The notes under the pieces were generated by a model. The model saw nothing but the letters and a program-made list of their open reading frames with translations, did no database searches and was not told where the DNA came from. The position numbers were made by a program, and so were the translations under genes. 23,019 bases of DNA. Origin: CAZFLM01 sp964519955 (GTDB lineage: Bacteria; Armatimonadota; Chthonomonadetes; Chthonomonadales; CAJBBX01). The stretch spans positions 1-23,019 of the forward strand of contig CAZFLM010000090.1 of assembly GCA_964519955.1 (NCBI GenBank). The letters run 5' to 3'. This document shows positions 22,901 to 23,019 of the stretch, piece by piece (the stretch's first letter is position 1; each line of letters starts with the position of its first letter).

Positions 22901-22983
22901 CCGGCGAGCACACGGTGCGCATCGACAACGAGGGCGCCGACTGGTTCTCGGTGGACCGCTACGTGTTCCGGGGGCTGCGGTAA
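19930..22983 (+). CDS. Large secreted GH42-like (beta-galactosidase-type) glycoside hydrolase (1017 aa)
   Basis: An uncleaved or short signal peptide (1-18) is followed by a beta-sandwich carbohydrate-binding-like domain opening SDFEGGLGGW (24-33) and running to about 186. A TIM-barrel-like region (about 215-600) contains FRNWLKRAYHDDLAALSRAW (362-381), the GH42-style 'F..WL+..Y..dl..ln.aW' helix. A Rossmann-like region (about 636-770, LMVIPNCSVTVTSRKAVDAI, GGTLVGFGEG) recalls the trimerisation domain of GH42. C-terminal beta domains span 780-1017. E503 in ELMLEHVGPP is a plausible nucleophile; E340 in MYGEAHY may be the acid/base but lacks the usual Asn-Glu pair. Activity on beta-galactosides or related glycans is inferred. 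Start ATG 19930 has GGAG 9 nt upstream. A terminator-like hairpin follows the stop. It is the last gene of the sugar locus and lies behind the RAYT element. Confidence 0.82.
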   Translation: MIALASLFLSVSLLSFAPRQALVSDFEGGLGGWHTNDGPYWEHKTPQPTLVSIAAVGEAHGGGKCLEIRFHAGAGWANAYLDADPGLERWVEARPDELSFWVRGDGSQKQVRVGLQAWDDDLLTPLMFEAPVLLADKAWHEVVIPFEKLEASVPGKRFRVPSAITFQVNGSGEIGPCTVWIDDVAMRDARGGGARYAVGPLDDKIARMKPAGELPRLGNWTYPGREPGALERCLKLGIGFSSNSDSRLQQQRVFLGGIATNHNPGRPSGAEITAGLGLGPEDMDQDAEGHRTGEGVESAVFHPAVAQRFYDYVAEKVRSRKDAPWVASFMLSSPISMYGEAHYAASTTGQYAVFSRPAKESFRNWLKRAYHDDLAALSRAWGETVEDWAAIVPPKGPTPGPGGIDTRTCWSDFMHWYNWWLDEVTWGSLKAARAETPKPLATMLGGPKVGPGQGISLGNIGPNVRMLGRVKPAFFSDTDSQTLFSCRYTRAACSQYGVELMLEHVGPPTLEVFHQYNMLLNVLACGADHAHLATTGQLFDPKHWFYHVWDGLTPVVTRYRTGYVRSDAVWFHSYVTSWFRPSRDNLDGILLYDRTNSLWHPWQGTDHVAPSWGRALNSPDVVDDAMVEDGALRGRKLMVIPNCSVTVTSRKAVDAIRKWVTEGGTLVGFGEGCLAYTLEADRSLRPTPGLAGLIPAVALASAKAGTRKVERKVGKGRVVLYLGSPDPRNPAGLAFAGKAMGLLRGEADRAGVRRLVRTDAGADVNAMYAGRDVKSGRHMVVVDLARYVANGLQDAIFWTDRTINLTFDPSLHGPADLVVVTDAFESCTGGQGEYDPVAHTLIVHFTLPGKLSLKFGKARSGLELAKHTLLLWHGNELWLQPSGGFSVNQTQESVTVGADGSLTPASATMPWLIHGAMHRPKFGRGPTFRLALSKPGEVIVHLNSVAGKEASSIVAWVDGKEVLRRALPDKDGSQNPFSNEYNEDFAIPVPAGEHTVRIDNEGADWFSVDRYVFRGLR

Positions 22984-22986
22984 GGT

Positions 22987-23005
22987 CGGTGGGACAAGCC
23001 CACCG
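22987..23005 (+). terminator. Short hairpin after the glycosidase gene
   Basis: CGGTGGG (22987-22993), loop ACAAG, CCCACCG (22999-23005), only 3 nt beyond the TAA stop. The window ends 14 bases later, so a T-run cannot be judged. The CCCACC end recalls the interspersed hairpin repeats at 15049 and 17212. Confidence 0.5.
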
Positions 23006-23019
23006 GCAGCGTGGCCTCC

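Noticed and set aside
19888..22911. 1007-aa minus-strand open frame
   Set aside because: Antisense to the glycosidase, which has a signal peptide, domains and an SD. The antisense frame has none.

Overview
The window is high-GC bacterial chromosome (my impression is roughly 65-70 % GC) with dense coding on both strands, clear Shine-Dalgarno sequences and some GTG starts. I see no rRNA, tRNA, phage or CRISPR. The gene mix is a mannose-1-phosphate guanylyltransferase/phosphomutase-like fusion, DUF1080 and sugar-isomerase TIM-barrel proteins, a large secreted GH42-like hydrolase, many secreted proteins and a REP-associated tyrosine transposase. This suits Armatimonadota or a Planctomycetota-like environmental heterotroph. 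That placement is inference, because no marker gene is present.

Layout. (1) 1-1159, minus: the start of a response regulator-PAS-GGDEF protein that runs off the window. (2) 1599-4874, minus: a four-TM membrane protein, the sugar nucleotidyltransferase fusion, and a 68-aa Cys-pair protein joined to it by an ATGA overlap, followed by a very strong hairpin. (3) 5183-7373: divergent proline dehydrogenase (minus) and M50 site-2-type protease with two CBS domains (plus). (4) 7390-9725, minus: a secreted alpha/beta-hydrolase esterase and a small exported YHS-domain protein, separated by a strong terminator hairpin. (5) 9871-13980, minus: four consecutive membrane-anchored proteins. Three start with a four-Cys zinc ribbon, and all four end in an NTF2/DUF4878-like extracytoplasmic domain; one carries two copies of it. 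(6) 14115-22983, plus: a carbohydrate and nucleoside catabolism locus with nucleoside hydrolase, TIM-barrel isomerase/epimerase, tandem DUF1080 protein, rhamnulokinase and a secreted 1017-aa glycosidase. It is interrupted at 18846-19892 by a RAYT transposase set among REP-like hairpins.

How the genes fit together. Region 6 reads as a salvage pathway: an exported glycosidase and an exported DUF1080 protein act on glycans outside the cytoplasm, and cytoplasmic TIM-barrel enzyme, rhamnulokinase and nucleoside hydrolase process the released sugars. Region 2 supplies nucleotide sugars. Region 5 is the least familiar part and looks like a local family expansion of zinc-ribbon membrane proteins.

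The two most interesting signals are the RAYT/REP element, whose hairpins have GTAG at the foot and one of which supplies the transposase stop codon, and the zinc-ribbon/NTF2 gene cluster. All calls come from reading the sequence; no database search was run.
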